From assembly GCA_902493545.1 (NCBI GenBank), contig CABUQI010000019.1:1-14990 (forward strand): a stretch of 14,990 nt of DNA, in the 5' to 3' direction. Positions 14,537 to 14,990 of this stretch are shown here, piece after piece (within the stretch, counting starts at the first letter, position 1; each line of letters begins with the position of its first letter). Made by a program: the position numbers and the translations under genes. The notes beneath the pieces were generated by a model. The model was not told the DNA's origin. It saw nothing but the letters and a program-made list of their open reading frames with translations, and searched no databases. Source of the DNA: an uncultured Collinsella sp. (GTDB lineage Bacteria; Actinomycetota; Coriobacteriia; Coriobacteriales; Coriobacteriaceae).

Positions 14537-14603
14537 AGTTGCGGTGAAATAGTTCCTAAATACGGCTTTAGATGCTTTAGGCAAGAACTATTCCACCGCA
14601 ACT
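14537..14603. repeat. 67-bp imperfect palindromic intergenic repeat, copy 2
   Basis: The arms at 14537-14555 and 14585-14603 are identical in sequence to those of the copy at 10851-10917, including the single A/C arm mismatch. The 29-nt centre agrees at 17 of 29 positions. It starts 9 nt after the DUF956 stop. No T-run follows. Confidence 0.88.
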
Positions 14604-14643
14604 TCGAAGTCTAGTCATGCGACGTATTGCGATGCAGTAAATC

Positions 14644-14652
14644 TGCTACACT
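14644..14652 (+). promoter_or_regulatory. Probable extended -10 promoter of tRNA-Arg
   Basis: TGC-TACACT (14644-14652) is an extended -10 element ending 10 nt before the tRNA 5' end. TTGCGA (14627-14632) is the best -35 candidate, but the spacer is only 14 nt. This promoter would start transcription at or next to the mature tRNA. Confidence 0.45.
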
Positions 14653-14662
14653 AGTACAACAT

Positions 14663-14738
14663 GCCTCCGTAGCTCAGGGGATAGAGCACCGCTCTCCTAA
14701 AGCGGGTGTCGACGGTTCGAATCCGCCCGGGGGCACCA
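14663..14738 (+). tRNA. tRNA-Arg (anticodon CCT)
   Basis: The cloverleaf is complete. The acceptor GCCTCCG pairs with CGGGGGC (one T-G). The D arm is GCTC/GAGC. The anticodon stem CCGCT/AGCGG carries loop CTCCTAA with anticodon CCT at 14696-14698, reading AGG. The variable loop is GTGTC. The T arm is GACGG-TTCGAAT-CCGCC, with one A-C mismatch at the second pair. Discriminator A and CCA (14736-14738) are genome-encoded. A terminator follows. Confidence 0.96.
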
Positions 14739-14748
14739 GAAGATTATG

Positions 14749-14783
14749 ACGGCGTCGCGAGAGCGGCGCCGTTTCTGGTTTGT
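14749..14783 (+). terminator. Terminator of tRNA-Arg
   Basis: ACGGCGTCGC (14749-14758) pairs with GCGGCGCCGT (14763-14772), with one T-G, around a GAGA tetraloop. TTTCTGGTTTGT follows. ACCAGAA at the tRNA 3' end (14735-14741) can also pair with TTCTGGT (14773-14779), forming an outer stem. Confidence 0.85.
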
Positions 14784-14793
14784 GGGAGCTGCC

Positions 14794-14819
14794 GGCGGAT
14801 TCGAGCCGTCGACACCCGC
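14794..14819 (-). repeat. Inverted partial copy of tRNA-Arg
   Basis: This 26-bp segment is the reverse complement of tRNA bases 14702-14727 (3' anticodon stem, variable loop and T arm) with a single mismatch at 14805. It lies 55 bp downstream of the tRNA CCA. Confidence 0.93.
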
Positions 14820-14846
14820 GTCACCAATTTCCCCGCGGGGGGAGTT

Positions 14847-14871
14847 TTCGAATCCGCCCGGGGGCACCAGA
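14847..14871 (+). repeat. Direct partial copy of the tRNA-Arg 3' end (att-like)
   Basis: These 25 bases are identical to tRNA positions 14716-14740: the T loop, the T-arm 3' strand, the acceptor 3' strand, CCA and two flanking bases. The copy is 131 bp downstream. There is no matching 5' half, so it cannot be a functional tRNA. It looks like the remnant of a tandem tRNA or an integration scar. Confidence 0.93.
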
Positions 14872-14880
14872 GGAATATCG

Positions 14881-14917
14881 AGCCCGGTACCGCTACGGTG
14901 CCGGGTTCTTCTGGTTC
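14881..14917 (+). terminator. Second terminator behind the tRNA remnant
   Basis: CCCGGTACCG (14883-14892) pairs with CGGTGCCGGG (14896-14905), with one T-G, around a CTA loop; TTCTTCTGGTTC follows. As at the first tRNA terminator, the CCAGA of the tRNA-end copy can pair with TCTGG in this tail. Confidence 0.8.
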
Positions 14918-14924
14918 AATGCCA

Positions 14925-14968
14925 TGTCAAAAACGAAGCGCCCGCTTGCTGGGGGAGCAAGCGGGCGC
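14925..14968 (-). terminator. Leftward terminator for a gene beyond the right edge
   Basis: A perfect 13-bp stem (14938-14950 with 14956-14968) has a 5-base loop. On the minus strand it is followed by TTCGTTTTTGAC. It implies a minus-strand transcription unit entering from the right of the window. Confidence 0.82.
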
Positions 14969-14990
14969 CTGTGAGCGAATATGTTTGCGG

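Noticed and set aside
14790..14871. A second tRNA gene downstream of tRNA-Arg
   Set aside because: Only the 3' end is intact and the neighbouring half is inverted; no cloverleaf or anticodon arm can be built.

Overview
The window looks like a chromosomal segment of a GC-rich gut actinobacterium of the class Coriobacteriia, most likely Collinsella or a close relative. This is an inference from protein flavour (acidic, Ala-rich, high-GC codon use), gene content and intergenic style; no rRNA or typing marker is present. No phage, transposase, CRISPR array or defence island is visible.

Layout. (1) 1-2113 (+): the C-terminal two thirds of the ClpB disaggregase, a strong terminator, then a 64-residue disordered acidic protein. 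(2) 2114-3750 (+): an AAA_14/DUF4143-type ATPase whose promoter is embedded in three copies of a bipartite operator-like motif. (3) 3784-5280 (-): a single-pass membrane protein with a long acidic cytoplasmic tail and an extracytoplasmic C-terminal region. (4) 5408-10216: a divergent module. A TetR regulator and a 9-TM membrane protein (probably DUF5692) run leftward; a 925-residue multi-[4Fe-4S]/FAD/NAD(P) oxidoreductase fusion runs rightward. Palindromic TetR-like operators lie between them. (5) 10217-10839 (+): hypA behind a long, foldable leader that looks like a riboswitch. (6) 11169-14527 (+): a mannose-family PTS operon (EIIAB, EIIC, EIID), an internal terminator, then DUF956/ManO. (7) 14639-14990: tRNA-Arg(CCT), its terminator, scrambled partial copies of the tRNA 3' half, a second terminator, and a leftward terminator for something beyond the right edge.

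How parts may work together. The PTS genes form a complete permease: EIIAB passes phosphate from HPr to the sugar, and EIIC/EIID form the channel. The TetR, membrane protein and flavo-iron-sulfur protein probably form one inducible redox module; its substrate is unknown. HypA implies a nickel enzyme encoded elsewhere.

Most worth a second look are the hypA leader, with two mutually exclusive stems next to the ribosome-binding site; the triple operator at the ATPase promoter; a 67-bp imperfect palindrome found in two copies, each 9-11 nt after a stop codon; and the inverted plus direct partial tRNA copies behind tRNA-Arg.
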